From positions 1 through 13,689 of the forward strand of contig CAJUGR010000047.1 of assembly GCA_910586285.1 (NCBI GenBank): a stretch of DNA of 13,689 nt, given 5' to 3'. A program made the position numbers and the translations under genes. How positions within the stretch are numbered: position 1 is the first letter of the stretch; each line of letters begins with the position of its first letter. The notes beneath the pieces were generated by a model, which searched no databases, was not told the DNA's origin, and saw only the letters and a list, made by a program, of their open reading frames with translations. Shown here piece by piece: positions 12,901 to 13,689 of this stretch. This stretch comes from an uncultured Erysipelotrichaceae bacterium (GTDB taxonomy: Bacteria > Bacillota_I > Bacilli_A > Erysipelotrichales > Erysipelotrichaceae).

Positions 12901-13689
12901 TTATGAATGACTCTTAGCGTTTTTATGCCATTTATGTGCAAGGAACATAAACAGCGCACTCAATATAAATAGGATCCATAATAATATGATTCTTGTATGA
13001 TCCCCCGTATTCACATGACTGTTATCAGAATCATTCGCTTTGTTGGATAAGTCTTTATTGTGACGATTCCAATACTCGGATGAGGACAGCCATGTTTCCG
13101 GTGTTAATGTGGAATCCACCTTAATTCCGCTCATTGTATCATATTTGATTGGTGAATCAACATTGTGATCCGGTTTCCATTCGGTGATGATCGCCAAGTT
13201 GGTATCTGCTCTGCCATCACCCGTTGTATCCAAATTAATATCCGCTTTGCCATCGCCGTCAGAATCAATTTCAATATCAGGAATCAGATCACCATCAATA
13301 TCAATATTAATATCTGCGATTTTATCCTTGTCCAAATCGACATTGACATCCGGGCGGCCGTCATCATCGGTATCAATATTAAGATATGGTTTATAATAAG
13401 TGCTTGTACAATACGGCTTTCCGCATTTTGTCGTGGAACACTTGTTTACATCCCATTTCACCGGTCCGATATTAAGATCCGGTTTCCCATCTCCATCCAA
13501 ATCCACATTATAATTGGGTTTTCCATCGCCATTCGTGTCAATATTGATATCCGGCTTGCCATCATTATCGGTATCGATATTAATATCGGGTTTTCCATCA
13601 CAATCCCAATCGATATTGATACTTGGCTTATCCGTATTTCCTTCCTTCTGTGCAATCGCATATTTCAATAACGTATCGGCCTCAAATAT
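12901..13689 (-). CDS. Surface protein with 12-residue DxDxDG repeats and C-terminal anchor (5' end outside the window)
   Basis: The frame is open to the window edge, so the 262 visible residues are only the C-terminal part; the TTG at 13668 is not a start. After KYAIAQKEGNTD comes an array of 12-residue units (consensus KPDINIDTDGDG, visible residues 21-183). The units resemble thrombospondin type 3 or EF-hand-like calcium loops. The array is broken at residues 75-99 by an insertion with C84, C89 and C94 (C-x4-C-x4-C); a further Cys30 lies in a repeat. A linker rich in Ser, Asn and Asp leads to VNTGD (226-230), a membrane helix (234-251) and the basic tail HKWHKNAKSHS. This layout resembles a sortase sorting signal with a non-canonical LPxTG. 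Calcium binding and extracellular location are inferred. I do not recognise a named family. Confidence 0.85.
   Translation of the reverse strand: MFEADTLLKYAIAQKEGNTDKPSINIDWDCDGKPDINIDTDNDGKPDINIDTNGDGKPNYNVDLDGDGKPDLNIGPVKWDVNKCSTTKCGKPYCTSTYYKPYLNIDTDDDGRPDVNVDLDKDKIADINIDIDGDLIPDIEIDSDGDGKADINLDTTGDGRADTNLAIITEWKPDHNVDSPIKYDTMSGIKVDSTLTPETWLSSSEYWNRHNKDLSNKANDSDNSHVNTGDHTRIILLWILFILSALFMFLAHKWHKNAKSHS
13141..13629 (-). repeat. Tandem 36-bp coding repeats (12-residue calcium-loop units)
   Basis: About eleven to twelve units in strict 12-codon register encode variants of KPDxNIDxDxDG. Four well-preserved units precede the cysteine insertion, five follow it, and the last two or three units decay (LAIITEW; HNVDSPIKY). 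Codons vary between units, so the array is old and not a recent slippage product. The insertion of about 25 residues is a multiple neither of 12 nor of a simple repeat, so it looks like a separate element between two blocks. Confidence 0.85.

Noticed and set aside
13141..13629. Repeat array as a CRISPR or non-coding tandem repeat
   Set aside because: The 36-bp period has no unique spacers and variable third codon positions, and it keeps one reading frame with conserved DxDxDG residues, so it is a protein repeat.
13666..13668. TTG as the start codon of the surface protein
   Set aside because: The frame stays open to the last base of the window and there is no ribosome site, so the gene begins outside it.

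Overview
The window looks like a stretch of chromosome from a low-to-moderate GC Gram-positive bacterium. Erysipelotrichia-like gut Firmicutes fit best. The evidence is strong AGGAGG-type ribosome binding sites, sigma-A style promoters, ECF vitamin transporters without their own energising module, CsoR/CopA copper control, NiaR niacin control, and a surface protein ending in a TG-D type sorting-like tail. The taxonomic placement is inference; no rRNA gene is present.

Layout. Positions 1-473 hold a decayed GyrI-like gene and a terminator. From 474 to 4387 the minus strand carries housekeeping genes: enolase (own promoter), a NagD/HAD-IIA phosphatase, and a mutY-Nudix pair that overlaps by 20 nt. 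The mutY promoter lies so close to the start codon that the mRNA is probably leaderless. From 4477 to 7373 (minus) is a compact copper-efflux operon, csoR-copA, with a recognisable CsoR operator on its promoter. Divergent from it (7444-8967, plus) is a flavoprotein of the DAO type fused to a C-terminal Rieske domain with bc1-like extra cysteines.

Positions 8969-12345 form a vitamin-uptake block. It holds niaX (niacin ECF S component) with a consensus promoter and a palindromic NiaR operator, niaR itself, and a MocR-type GntR/aminotransferase regulator divergent from a second ECF S component. The MocR/S-component intergenic region carries a perfect 8-bp inverted repeat with arms 43 bp apart centre to centre. 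Vitamin B6 is the natural guess for the second substrate, but the sequence does not prove it.

Positions 12346-13689 hold terminators, a short remnant of a PD-(D/E)XK nuclease-family protein, and the 3' part of a surface protein. That protein has an array of 12-residue aspartate-rich (DxDxDG) repeats, a three-cysteine insertion, and a VNTGD-plus-membrane-helix C terminus. It runs off the right edge of the window.

No RNA gene, CRISPR array, insertion sequence or prophage module was recognised. The most distinctive items are the MocR/S-component regulatory unit, the 12-residue-repeat surface protein, and the Rieske flavoprotein beside the copper operon.
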